Below, piece after piece: positions 8,090 through 16,327 of a DNA stretch of 64,000 bases. The notes below the pieces were generated by a model. It made no database searches and was not told the origin of the DNA. It worked only from the letters and a program-made list of their open reading frames with translations. Each line of letters starts with the position of its first letter. The first letter of the stretch is position 1. Source of the DNA: Sphingomonas rosea (GTDB lineage Bacteria > Pseudomonadota > Alphaproteobacteria > Sphingomonadales > Sphingomonadaceae). A program made the position numbers and the translations under genes. The stretch spans positions 1,030,501 to 1,094,500 of the forward strand of contig NZ_BAABBR010000001.1 of NCBI RefSeq assembly GCF_039538065.1, in the 5' to 3' direction.

Positions 8090-8995
8090 ATGACCGACGT
8101 CACCTTCACCGAGCATTCGCTGTCGACCGGCGTCACCTTGAATGTCGCCACCGCCGGCCCCGAGGACGGCCCCGCGATCGTCCTTCTTCACGGCTTTCCC
8201 GAATCGCATCGCACCTGGCGCGGGCTCGTGCCGTTGCTCGCCGACCGTTATCGCCTGATCATGCCCGACCAGCGCGGGTTCGCGGGCTCGGACGCGCCGC
8301 AGGACCCCGCCGACTATGTGACCGACCGGATCGTCGCCGACCTGTTCGCGCTGGTCGACTCGCTCGGCCTCGATGACTTCACGCTTGTCGGCCACGACTG
8401 GGGCGGGGCGGTGAGCTGGGCCGCGGCATTGCGTGGCGACCCGCGCCTCAAGCGCCTCGTCATCGTCAACGCGCCGCACCCGCTCGTCTTCCAGCGGAGC
8501 CTGTTCGAGGACGCCGACCAGCGCGCCGCCAGCCAGTATATCACCGCCTTCCGCGCCCCCGGCTTCGAGCAGTTTCCCGCGACGATCGGCTGGGAGGCCT
8601 TCTTCGACAAGAGCTTCCAGGGCCATGTCGACCTTGCCGCCATACCGGCGCACGAAAAGGCGGAATATCTCGCCGAATGGTCGCGGCCCGGCATCTTCAA
8701 CGCGATGCTCAACTGGTATCGCGGCGCTCCGATCGTCGTGCCCCCGCCGGGGGCCGACCTGCCGCTCCCCGACTACCTCCATCGCCCCTTCCCGAGCGTG
8801 ACGGTCCCGACCCTGGTCGTCTGGGGGATGCGCGACAAGGCGCTGCTTCCGCTCCAGCTCGACGGCCTCGACGCGCTCATCGACGACCTCACCCTCGTGC
8901 GGGTCGAGGATGCCGGTCACTTCCTCCCGTGGGAGAAGCCGCAAGCCGTCGCCGGGCCCCTGCGGACTTTCCTCGAAGCCCATACGGGGGCATAG
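8090..8995 (+). CDS. alpha/beta hydrolase, epoxide hydrolase-like
   Basis: 301 residues from the ATG at 8090. It has the oxyanion motif LLHGFPESHRTWRGL, the nucleophile elbow GHDWGGAVSW with Asp as nucleophile, an acidic residue in VWGMRDKALLPLQ, and the catalytic histidine in VEDAGHFLPWEKP. An Asp nucleophile and HGFPE motif indicate the epoxide hydrolase/haloacetate dehalogenase branch. The exact substrate is unknown. It is followed after ten bases by nusB, possibly in one transcript. Confidence 0.85.
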   Translation: MTDVTFTEHSLSTGVTLNVATAGPEDGPAIVLLHGFPESHRTWRGLVPLLADRYRLIMPDQRGFAGSDAPQDPADYVTDRIVADLFALVDSLGLDDFTLVGHDWGGAVSWAAALRGDPRLKRLVIVNAPHPLVFQRSLFEDADQRAASQYITAFRAPGFEQFPATIGWEAFFDKSFQGHVDLAAIPAHEKAEYLAEWSRPGIFNAMLNWYRGAPIVVPPPGADLPLPDYLHRPFPSVTVPTLVVWGMRDKALLPLQLDGLDALIDDLTLVRVEDAGHFLPWEKPQAVAGPLRTFLEAHTGA

Positions 8996-9005
8996 CGCCC
9001 GCATC

Positions 9006-9458
9006 ATGGCTCCCCCGAAGAAATCCCGCGCCCGCTCCGCCGCGCGCCTCAACGCCGTCCAGGCGCTCTACCAGCAGGAGATGGAGGGCACGCCGACCCC
9101 GCTGCTGCTCCACGAGTTCCACCAGCACCGCTTCGGCGCGACGATCGACGAATCCACGCTGATCGACGCAGAGATGGACTTCTTCGACGACATTGTCCGC
9201 GGCGTCACCGCCCGCTCGGAAGAGATCGACCGCACCATTACCGAGCGCCTCGCCGAGGGCTGGAAGCTCGAGCGCCTCGACCGCGCGATGCGCGCCATCC
9301 TGCGCGCCGGCACCTACGAGCTCCTCGCCCGGCCCGACGTCACCGTCGGCACGGTGATCGACGAATATCTCGACGTCGCCCACGCCTTCTTCGAGGAAAA
9401 GGACGTCAAGTTCGTCAACGGCCTGCTCGACAAGGTCGCCAAGGACGTCCGCCGCTGA
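9006..9458 (+). CDS. nusB: transcription antitermination factor NusB
   Basis: 150 residues, a full-length all-helical NusB. The RNA-binding N terminus is RARSAARLNAVQALYQQEM, the middle reads WKLERLDRAMRAILRAGTYEL, and the C terminus ends DEYLDVAHAFFEEKDVKFVNGLLDKVAKDVRR. NusB with NusE/S10 binds boxA RNA and supports antitermination of rRNA operons. The longer open frame starting at 8910 runs through the preceding gene and is rejected. Its TGA lies in a CTGA junction with thiL. Confidence 0.95.
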   Translation: MAPPKKSRARSAARLNAVQALYQQEMEGTPTPLLLHEFHQHRFGATIDESTLIDAEMDFFDDIVRGVTARSEEIDRTITERLAEGWKLERLDRAMRAILRAGTYELLARPDVTVGTVIDEYLDVAHAFFEEKDVKFVNGLLDKVAKDVRR

Positions 9459-10390
9459 GCGGCGAAGCGGCCATCCTCGACCGGCTGCGCCGACTCGCCA
9501 GCCATCCCGCCGCGCGCGGCCTCGCCGACGACGTCGCGGTCCTCGGTGACCTCGTCCTCACCCACGACACCATCGTCGAGGGCGTCCACTATCTGCCCCA
9601 CGACCCGCCCGAGAGCGTCGGCTGGAAGCTCGCCGCGGTGAACCTTTCCGACCTCGCCGCCAAGGGCGCCGAGCCGGCCGGCGCGCTGCTGTCCCTCGCC
9701 ATGACCGGCAATGGCGAATGGGAAGAGCGCTTCTTGCGCGGTCTCGACGAAGCCTGCCGCGCCTTCGCCCTGCCGCTGCTGGGCGGCGACACCGTCGCGC
9801 TGCCCGCGGGCGCCCCGCGCGTCCTCGGCCTCACCGCCATCGGCCGTGCGACCGTCCCGCCACCGAGCCGCGGCGGCGGGCGGGCAGGGGACGCGCTCTG
9901 GCTGGTCGGAACCCTCGGCGACGCCGCCGCCGGCCTTTCCCTCCTCGAGGCCGATCCCGCCGCCGCCGGCCCGCTGGTCGAGGCCTATCGCCGCCCGCAG
10001 CCGCTCCTCGAAGCCGGCCGCGCGCTCGCCCCCCACGCCACCGCGATGATGGACGTGTCGGACGGCCTCCTCCTCGACGCCCACCGCCTCGCCCAAGCGA
10101 GCGGCTGCGGCCTGTCGATCGACCTTTCCGCAATCCCCTTGTCGCCCGCCTTCGCCGCCGCCCGGGGCACCGACCGCGCCGCGCGCCTGTTCGCCGCGAC
10201 GGCAGGCGACGACTATGCCCTCCTCGCCGCGCTGCCGCCCGGCGTCGAACCCTTAACGCTTCTTCAAGGAAACCCCGTCAGGATCGCCCGCGTCGGCGAG
10301 CTGACGAAGAACGGGGTCTTCCAGCTCGCCGACGACCTCGGCCCCGTGCCGCTTCCAGGACGCCTCGGCTATGAGCATCATCCATCCTGA
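9455..10390 (+). CDS. thiL: thiamine-monophosphate kinase ThiL (apparent CTG start)
   Basis: ThiL phosphorylates thiamine monophosphate to the active diphosphate. The C-terminal motifs are clear (MDVSDGLLLDAHRLAQ, TAGDDYALLAAL). The only standard start in frame is GTG at 9638, which would delete the conserved nucleotide and metal-binding N terminus. Upstream, the same frame encodes SGEAAILDRLRRLASH, LADDVAVL and LTHDTIVEGVHYLP, all family hallmarks, and the only codon that fits the usual initiator position is CTG at 9455, in a CTGA overlap with the nusB stop. This gives 311 residues, the normal family length. No ATG, GTG or TTG occurs in frame near it. Confidence 0.85.
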   Translation: MSGEAAILDRLRRLASHPAARGLADDVAVLGDLVLTHDTIVEGVHYLPHDPPESVGWKLAAVNLSDLAAKGAEPAGALLSLAMTGNGEWEERFLRGLDEACRAFALPLLGGDTVALPAGAPRVLGLTAIGRATVPPPSRGGGRAGDALWLVGTLGDAAAGLSLLEADPAAAGPLVEAYRRPQPLLEAGRALAPHATAMMDVSDGLLLDAHRLAQASGCGLSIDLSAIPLSPAFAAARGTDRAARLFAATAGDDYALLAALPPGVEPLTLLQGNPVRIARVGELTKNGVFQLADDLGPVPLPGRLGYEHHPS

Positions 10391-10460
10391 CCTGCGGCGG
10401 CTGAGCATCGCGCTGATCGGTCTCGTGACCGGCGGCATCACCGCGCTCCTGCTGGCCTAG
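10371..10460 (+). CDS. possible 29-residue membrane peptide
   Basis: The ATG lies inside the end of thiL. The product, MSIIHPDLRRLSIALIGLVT and nine more hydrophobic or small residues, is one amphipathic start plus a single membrane segment. It lies 57 bases ahead of hppA. No strong ribosome site is visible, so expression would depend on coupling to thiL. It could be a chance ORF. Confidence 0.35.
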   Translation: MSIIHPDLRRLSIALIGLVTGGITALLLA

Positions 10461-10517
10461 ACAGACCCGAATCGCCCCTTACACTCCCCTCCACAACAGG
10501 ATGGGGACTTCAACGCG

Positions 10518-12653
10518 ATGACACTTGTGCTCATTGCCATCGGCTGCGGGCTGCTGGCAGTTCTCTACGGTATCGTGACCAGCGGCCAGGTGCTTCGCGC
10601 CCCGGCCGGGGACCAGAAGATGGTCGACATCGCCAGCGCCATCCAGGAGGGCGCGCAGGCCTATCTCGGCCGCCAGTACAGCGCCATCGGCATCGTCGGT
10701 GTCGTCGTCGCCGTCATCATCTTCTTCACCCTCGGCGGGCTCAGCACCGCCGCCTTCCTCATCGGCGCCATCCTTTCGGGCGCGGCCGGCTATGTCGGCA
10801 TGAACATCTCGGTCCGGGCCAATGTCCGCACCGCGGAGGCCGCGCGCACCTCGCTCCAGGGCGGCCTCACCATGGCCTTCCGTTCGGGCGCCATCACCGG
10901 CATGCTCGTTGCGGGTCTCGGCCTGCTCTCGATCGCCGGCCTCTACTGGTACCTGACCGGTCCCGGCGGCCTCAACCTCACGGTCGAGGACGATCGCCAC
11001 ACGATCACGCAGGCGCTCACCGCGCTCGCCTTCGGTGCCAGCCTCATCTCGATCTTCGCGCGTCTGGGCGGCGGCATCTTCACCAAGGCCGCCGACGTCG
11101 GCGCCGACCTCGTCGGCAAGGTCGAGGCGGGAATCCCCGAGGACGACCCTCGCAACCCGGCGGTGATCGCCGACAACGTGGGCGACAATGTCGGCGACTG
11201 CGCCGGCATGGCCGCCGACCTGTTCGAGACCTACGTCGTGACCATCGGCCTCACCATGGTCTCGATCGCGCTCCTGCTTCCGAACTCGGCGCTCCTGCCG
11301 CAACTGATGGTCCTGCCGCTGCTCGTCGGCGGCGTCTGCATCATCACCTCGATCATCGGCACCTACATGGTCCGCCTCGGCGCCTCGGGCTCGATCATGG
11401 GCGCGCTCTACAAGGGCTTCTGGACCACCGCGATCCTCTCGGCGCCGGCGATCTACTTCGCCACCAACTATGCGCTGGGCGACATGAGCACGGCCTTCGG
11501 CGGCGGGGTCACCGGCACCGATGCGGCGGCGAGTGTCGCCGACGCGATCACCGGCATGGACCTCTTCTGGTGCATGCTGATCGGGCTGGTGCTGACCGGC
11601 CTCCTCGTCTGGATCACCGAATATTACACCGGCACCAACTATCGCCCGGTGAAATCCATCGCCAAGGCCTCGGAGACGGGCCACGGCACCAATGTCATCC
11701 AGGGCCTCGCGATCAGCCTTGAATCGACCGCGCTGCCGACGCTCGTGATCGTCGTCGCCGTGGTCGCGACCTTCCAGATCGCGGGCATCATCGGGGTCGC
11801 CTTCGCCGCCACCAGCCTGCTCGCGCTCGCCGGCATGGTGGTCGCGCTCGACGCCTACGGCCCGGTCACCGACAATGCCGGCGGCATCGCCGAAATGGCC
11901 GGTCTCCCTGACGACGTCCGCGCCCGCACCGATGCGCTGGATGCGGTCGGCAACACCACCAAGGCGGTGACCAAGGGCTACGCCATCGGCTCCGCCGCGC
12001 TGGCCGCGCTGGTGCTGTTCGGCGCCTACACCACCGACCTGTCGCGCTACTTCCCGAACCTCACCGTCGACTTCACGCTTTCCAATCCGTTCGTGATCGT
12101 CGGCCTGCTGCTGGGCGCGCTCCTGCCCTATCTGTTCGGCGCCTTCGGCATGACCGCGGTCGGCCGCGCGGCGGGCAGCGTGGTCGAGGACGTCCGCGAG
12201 CAGTTCCGCTCCAATCCGGGCATCATGGCGGGCACCAGCCGCCCCAACTATGCCCGCACGGTCGACATCGTCACCCGCGCCGCGATCAAGGAGATGATCG
12301 TGCCCAGCCTGCTGCCGGTGCTCTCGCCGGTCGCGGTCTACTTCATCGTGGCCGCGGTCGCCGGTCAGGCCCAGGGCTTTGCGGCGCTTGGCGCCATGCT
12401 GCTCGGCGTGATCGTCTCGGGCCTGTTCGTCGCCATCTCGATGACCAGCGGCGGCGGCGCGTGGGACAATGCAAAGAAGTATATCGAAGACGGCAATCAC
12501 GGCGGCAAGGGCTCGGAAGCCCACAAGGCCGCGGTGACCGGCGACACCGTCGGCGATCCCTACAAGGACACCGCCGGCCCGGCCGTCAATCCGATGATCA
12601 AGATCACCAACATCGTCGCGCTGCTGCTCCTCGCGGCCCTCGCGGCGGGCTGA
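10518..12653 (+). CDS. hppA: membrane-bound proton-translocating pyrophosphatase, K+-insensitive type
   Basis: 711 residues with about 16 hydrophobic segments. The pyrophosphate-binding loop [20 protein letters not shown] and the following [20 protein letters not shown] are intact, as are the late acidic motifs [20 protein letters not shown] and [12 protein letters not shown]. The enzyme couples pyrophosphate hydrolysis to ion pumping across the inner membrane. In [18 protein letters not shown] a Lys occupies the position that separates K+-independent from K+-dependent enzymes (Ala in the latter), so an H+-pumping, K+-insensitive type is predicted. A convergent terminator follows. Confidence 0.95.
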   Translation: MTLVLIAIGCGLLAVLYGIVTSGQVLRAPAGDQKMVDIASAIQEGAQAYLGRQYSAIGIVGVVVAVIIFFTLGGLSTAAFLIGAILSGAAGYVGMNISVRANVRTAEAARTSLQGGLTMAFRSGAITGMLVAGLGLLSIAGLYWYLTGPGGLNLTVEDDRHTITQALTALAFGASLISIFARLGGGIFTKAADVGADLVGKVEAGIPEDDPRNPAVIADNVGDNVGDCAGMAADLFETYVVTIGLTMVSIALLLPNSALLPQLMVLPLLVGGVCIITSIIGTYMVRLGASGSIMGALYKGFWTTAILSAPAIYFATNYALGDMSTAFGGGVTGTDAAASVADAITGMDLFWCMLIGLVLTGLLVWITEYYTGTNYRPVKSIAKASETGHGTNVIQGLAISLESTALPTLVIVVAVVATFQIAGIIGVAFAATSLLALAGMVVALDAYGPVTDNAGGIAEMAGLPDDVRARTDALDAVGNTTKAVTKGYAIGSAALAALVLFGAYTTDLSRYFPNLTVDFTLSNPFVIVGLLLGALLPYLFGAFGMTAVGRAAGSVVEDVREQFRSNPGIMAGTSRPNYARTVDIVTRAAIKEMIVPSLLPVLSPVAVYFIVAAVAGQAQGFAALGAMLLGVIVSGLFVAISMTSGGGAWDNAKKYIEDGNHGGKGSEAHKAAVTGDTVGDPYKDTAGPAVNPMIKITNIVALLLLAALAAG

Positions 12654-12680
12654 TCCCACGCATCATCACGGACCACGAGG

Positions 12681-12713
12681 AAGGCCCCGTCGGACACCAT
12701 CCGGCGGGGCCTT
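12681..12713. terminator. bidirectional terminator between hppA and pheA
   Basis: A nine-base perfect inverted repeat, AAGGCCCCG at 12681 and CGGGGCCTT ending at 12713, lies between two convergent stop codons. The A/T ends give short U-rich tails on both strands. Confidence 0.75.
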
Positions 12714-12723
12714 CTTCATGCGC

Positions 12724-13869
12724 TCAGGCGAATTCGCGCCGCCGCTCGACGATGGCGAAGCGGGTGACGTTCCGGTCGCTTCCCTGAAGGTCGCGGGCGA
12801 GGATCGTCAGCCCGTGCCAGATCGCCGCCGCCTCGGACCCGATCGCGGCGCGCGTGACATCCCCGCCGACCGCCACCGCCCGCGCCGCCTCGGCCGTGCT
12901 CGCCACCGGCATTTCTTTCCACGAGCGCTGGCCAAGCCAGTCCGCGCACTGCCCGAGCGCCGCCGGATGGCTCGCCACTTTGCGCACCGTCTCGAGCGAT
13001 GCGCCCTCGACCCCCAGAAGGTGCAGCCGCACCGCAACCTCCTCCTCGCCGACGACCCGAAGCTCGGGATGGCCAAGCAGGTCCCGCACCCCCTCGATCG
13101 GCCCGACGAGGCTGTTCTCGACCGGCACCAGCGCCAGGTCCGCCGACCCTTCGCGCACCGCGCGGAGCACGTCCGCGAAATCGCCGAGCGGAAGCAGGCG
13201 CAGCGCCGGCGCGACCCGCAGGCATGCCTCTTCCGAGTAACTCCCATGCCCGCCGAGATAGGCGACCACGCCCGTCGTCGGCGCGATCCACGCGCCCGGC
13301 TCGGCTTCGGCTTCGGCCAGCCGCCCCAGCTCGAGCACCCACGGATGGTCCGCGCGGTCGGTCGCATGCCGTTCGATGAGGTCGAGCCCGTGCGCGTCCG
13401 CCGGCGCGGCGCCCTCGGGGAGCATCAGGATCGCGTCACCCCCGGCCGCGGCGCGCCATGCCTCCTCGGCGCTGTCCGCCCATTCGACCGGCACCGCCGC
13501 CCCGTGGCGGGTCGCGGCCAGCGCGGTGAGGGTGAGGCGAGCCTCCTCCGGGCCCCACAGGATCACGCGATAGGGCCGCTGGTGCCGCGCGGAGAGCGCG
13601 AAGATCGAGCGCCAGATCTGCCGGATGTCGGCCTCGGGCACGCCCACCGCGCGGGCGGCCAGCCGCTCGACGATCCCGCGTTCGCGCGCCGGCCGGAGCG
13701 CGAGCCTGCGCTCGCCGGTGACGTTCTTCGCGCCCGCCAGCCGCTGGACGAGCGGATAGCGCTGTTCGAGCAGCGCCAGGATCTGGTCGTCGATCCGGTC
13801 GATGTCGGCGCGCAGGAGATCGACCCCGTGCGCGATGGGGGTGACGGTCGGTGAAAGCTGGATGGTCAT
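12724..13869 (-). CDS. pheA: bifunctional chorismate mutase/prephenate dehydratase with an inserted domain and no ACT domain
   Basis: 381 residues. Residues 15-95 are an AroQ chorismate mutase (LRADIDRIDDQILALLEQRY, then RPARERGIVERL). Residues about 100-198 are an extra domain beginning RVILWGPEEARLTLTAL, similar in character to the degenerate second domain seen in some alphaproteobacterial chorismate mutases. Residues 201-381 are prephenate dehydratase (VAYLGGHGSYSEEA, VPVENSLVGPIEGV, and the catalytic NVTRF at 367-371). The protein ends ten residues after that motif, so the C-terminal ACT domain that gives phenylalanine feedback in classical P-proteins is absent. Together the two activities convert chorismate to phenylpyruvate. 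Confidence 0.85.
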   Translation of the reverse strand: MTIQLSPTVTPIAHGVDLLRADIDRIDDQILALLEQRYPLVQRLAGAKNVTGERRLALRPARERGIVERLAARAVGVPEADIRQIWRSIFALSARHQRPYRVILWGPEEARLTLTALAATRHGAAVPVEWADSAEEAWRAAAGGDAILMLPEGAAPADAHGLDLIERHATDRADHPWVLELGRLAEAEAEPGAWIAPTTGVVAYLGGHGSYSEEACLRVAPALRLLPLGDFADVLRAVREGSADLALVPVENSLVGPIEGVRDLLGHPELRVVGEEEVAVRLHLLGVEGASLETVRKVASHPAALGQCADWLGQRSWKEMPVASTAEAARAVAVGGDVTRAAIGSEAAAIWHGLTILARDLQGSDRNVTRFAIVERRREFA

Positions 13870-14098
13870 GGGTCTTGCCTCGCCGCGCTCGCCTCGCAGC
13901 AGCGGGAGGCCAAGCGCTCAATTCAGGTGGATGAACTCGCTGTCCGGCACCCCGCAGGAATGCCGGCCGGTAAACTTCACCATGACCCGAAATCGAAGCA
14001 TCGGTTCGAAGGTCCCATGCGCCGCGGACATTCCCCCGGCGTGGCCGCAGGATGTCAAACCCGCCGCCGCCGCACAAGTGGCGCCCGCGCCACAGCCG

Positions 14099-15247
14099 CT
14101 ACAGATATTCCGCCAGCACGAAGCTCACCGCCTGCGCGGCGCCGCCACGATCGACCGACAGCCGCACCGTGTCGCCAGGCCGCCCGCCGAGCTGCCGCAC
14201 CAGCGCGGCAAAGCTCGTGCCCACCACCCGGTCGCCGGCCTTGAGGCCCGCCGCCTTCGCCGGGCTCCCGGTCCCGACATCGGCGATCCGGATCTCGCTG
14301 CCCTTCTGGTCGAGCCACAGGCCCGACATGCCATAGGTCTCGGACAGCCCCTCGCCCGACGGATGCGGCTTGACCCACAATTCCTTGCGCCGGACATCGG
14401 TCGACAGGTTGAAGCGGCGGATGAGCTCGAGCCCGATCACCCCGTCCTCGGACTTGTTGACCCCGTCCTGTCGCAGCAGAACCAGCGGCCGCTCGAACCG
14501 CCGCCCGCCGAACTCGAGCATGTCCGTCCGGACCACCCGCGCGAGGCCGGTCTCGCCCGCGATCCCGTAGTTTCTCAGCGGCGAATAAGGGCGGGAATCG
14601 TCCCACAGGCCGAGCGCGCGCGCGGTGGCGAGGTGCAGCGACAGGCCGCTCGGTGCGCCCGTGTCGACCAGGAAGCGCAGCTTGCGCCCGTTGACCGTTG
14701 CGTCCGCATAGAGCCGCGCCGACTGCCTGAGGCCGATTCCGACGATCCCGTTCGCCATCCGGACGAACCCTTCGCGCGACGGGCGGCCGTCGGGATAGAG
14801 GCGCCACTCGCCCTTCTCGATGTCGAGGTCGCTGTCCATCGCGGTCAGCACCCCCGCCGCCAGCGTGCCGCGGATCTCGCCGTTGAAGCTGCTCACGCCG
14901 GTAAACGCGACCTGCTCCTGCCTGAGGCCGGCGCCGATGATGACGTTCTTGGCCAAATATACCGGGAGGTCGGCGATCCCGCCGACCCCGCGCATTCTCG
15001 CCAGCCCGCGATCGTCGAGCCTGAGCGCCCGCGCATAGTCGGTGTTGATGAAGCTGACCGATCCGCCGGTGTCGATCGCGAACGGCGCCGGCTCCGCGCC
15101 GTTGATGGCGACCAGGGTCACGAGGCGGCGCTGGGCCAGCATGATCGGGCTGACCAGCACGCGCGGGGTCGCCGCCGACCCCCGCACCGGGATGGCAAAG
15201 CCGAGCCCCGCCATCGCCGCCAGGCCAAGGAATTCACGCCGCTCCAT
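14099..15247 (-). CDS. exported retropepsin-like aspartic protease with PDZ domain
   Basis: 382 residues. A twin-arginine-like or Sec leader (MERREFLGLAAMAGLGFAIP) is followed by two pepsin-like half domains, each with its own catalytic triplet: AIDTGGSVSF near residue 60 and LVDTGAPSGLSL near residue 193. A PDZ domain closes the protein (SEIRIADVGTGSPAKAAGLKAGDRV). Tandem retropepsin domains with a PDZ suggest a periplasmic protease that binds substrate C termini. It stands alone, with no co-oriented neighbour nearby. Confidence 0.82.
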   Translation of the reverse strand: MERREFLGLAAMAGLGFAIPVRGSAATPRVLVSPIMLAQRRLVTLVAINGAEPAPFAIDTGGSVSFINTDYARALRLDDRGLARMRGVGGIADLPVYLAKNVIIGAGLRQEQVAFTGVSSFNGEIRGTLAAGVLTAMDSDLDIEKGEWRLYPDGRPSREGFVRMANGIVGIGLRQSARLYADATVNGRKLRFLVDTGAPSGLSLHLATARALGLWDDSRPYSPLRNYGIAGETGLARVVRTDMLEFGGRRFERPLVLLRQDGVNKSEDGVIGLELIRRFNLSTDVRRKELWVKPHPSGEGLSETYGMSGLWLDQKGSEIRIADVGTGSPAKAAGLKAGDRVVGTSFAALVRQLGGRPGDTVRLSVDRGGAAQAVSFVLAEYL

Positions 15248-15300
15248 GCTTCACCCCTCAAACACGCAGAGAAGCGAAGCCTAGCGAATTTTGCGTGCGA

Positions 15301-15861
15301 TCAAAGCTTGCCGAATTCGCGCTCGTAACCGGCCTCGTCGCCGCGGGCGAGATAGCGCGCCTGCTCGATCACCCGGTCGCGCACGAGCCGCCCCTTGAAC
15401 GCACCGAGGTCCGCGTCGAGCGCGGTGACTTCGGCCGGGCTGAGCTCGGCGATCCGCTCGAAGCGGGTCAGGCCGCGCTCGGCGAGCATGCCCGCAAGCT
15501 TGGGGCCGACGCCCTTCATCCGCTGGAGATTGTCGGGGACGCCGGCGCTGCCGGGCAGGTGCGAATGGACGTCGGCGCCGATCCCCGCGCCGACCAGGTC
15601 GCTCGCCGCCGCCGCAATCTCGTCGCCGAGGCCATTGCCCTCGCCGCCGCCGTCACGGTCGCGCGACACCGGCGTCGGCACGGCGCGCTCCTCGGTCAGC
15701 TTGGGCGCCGCGCTCGCGGTCATGTGCGGGCGGACCGGGGTCTCGGTCTTGCTCAGGGTGACGCGCTGCTTGGGCTTCCGGAAGACGATCAGGCCGGTGA
15801 TCAGGCCGATGGCGACCGCGATCAGGATCATCGGCCAGTAAGCGTTCCACAATTCACTCAT
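15301..15861 (-). CDS. membrane-anchored helix-hairpin-helix protein
   Basis: 186 residues from the ATG that overlaps the upstream 44-residue gene (ATGA); a GTG two codons earlier is less likely. One membrane segment lies at residues 9-27, then a low-complexity linker, then a helix-hairpin-helix domain with NLQRMKGVGPKLAGMLAERGLTRFERIAEL near residues 110-140. Such HhH modules bind nucleic acid or mediate protein contacts; this fused form occurs widely in alphaproteobacteria without an assigned role. It is the last gene of the purD transcript. Confidence 0.75.
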   Translation of the reverse strand: MSELWNAYWPMILIAVAIGLITGLIVFRKPKQRVTLSKTETPVRPHMTASAAPKLTEERAVPTPVSRDRDGGGEGNGLGDEIAAAASDLVGAGIGADVHSHLPGSAGVPDNLQRMKGVGPKLAGMLAERGLTRFERIAELSPAEVTALDADLGAFKGRLVRDRVIEQARYLARGDEAGYEREFGKL

Positions 15862-15992
15862 TCCCACTCATTCCATCCTCTGGAGGCGCGCCGGCGGTGA
15901 AGCTCGGCGAGATAGGCGATGAACAGGCCGATCGTGTAGCCGATCAGGGCCAGCACGGCGGCTTCGACGAAGACGGGCACGGTCGGGATCAT
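15858..15992 (-). CDS. 44-residue membrane microprotein
   Basis: It begins MIPTVPVFVEAAVLALIGYT and ends ELHRRRASRGWNEWE, a single membrane helix with a basic, Trp-rich cytoplasmic tail. Both ends are ATGA overlaps, with the stop of the upstream BON-like gene and the start of the downstream HhH gene. Precise coupling at both ends argues strongly that it is translated. No family was recognised. Confidence 0.7.
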   Translation of the reverse strand: MIPTVPVFVEAAVLALIGYTIGLFIAYLAELHRRRASRGWNEWE

Positions 15993-16327
15993 CGTTGCTG
16001 CGCCCGCCTCTTCTGCGTCCAGTAATCCACGATCGGGCTCGACGGGTCCCAGCGGACCTCGTTCACGCCCGGAAGCTCGCCCATCTTCTCGACCAGCGCT
16101 CGGCGCTGGAAATCGTCGGCCGGGCCCTTGAGCACCAGCCGGCGGCGCAGCGGACCCTCTTCCATCCGCGCGCTTATCTGCGGCAGCTCGTAATAATCGA
16201 GAAGGTTGCGGGCATGCGTCTCGACCCGCGCCTTGAGGTCGCCCGACGCGCCGAGCGGTCCATGATAAAGCTCCGCCGCGCCGATCGCGGCCAGCGCGCC
16301 GAGCGTCAGTCCGAGACTCCTCTTCAT
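15989..16327 (-). CDS. small exported BON-like protein
   Basis: 112 residues with an N-terminal hydrophobic segment (LGLTLGALAAIGAAELYHG) that could be a signal or anchor. The rest alternates helix and strand, with RRRLVLKGPADDFQRRALVEKMGELPGVNEVRWD resembling the second half of a BON domain (strand, helix, then GV-x-V strand). BON domains associate with membranes or peptidoglycan; the match is by character only. Its ATG overlaps the purD stop, and its TGA overlaps the 44-residue gene. Confidence 0.65.
   Translation of the reverse strand: MKRSLGLTLGALAAIGAAELYHGPLGASGDLKARVETHARNLLDYYELPQISARMEEGPLRRRLVLKGPADDFQRRALVEKMGELPGVNEVRWDPSSPIVDYWTQKRRAQQR

Noticed and set aside
13918..14001. A 27-codon ORF upstream of pheA, considered as a phenylalanine leader peptide
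   Set aside because: It has three scattered Phe but no Phe run, and no attenuator hairpin pair was seen.
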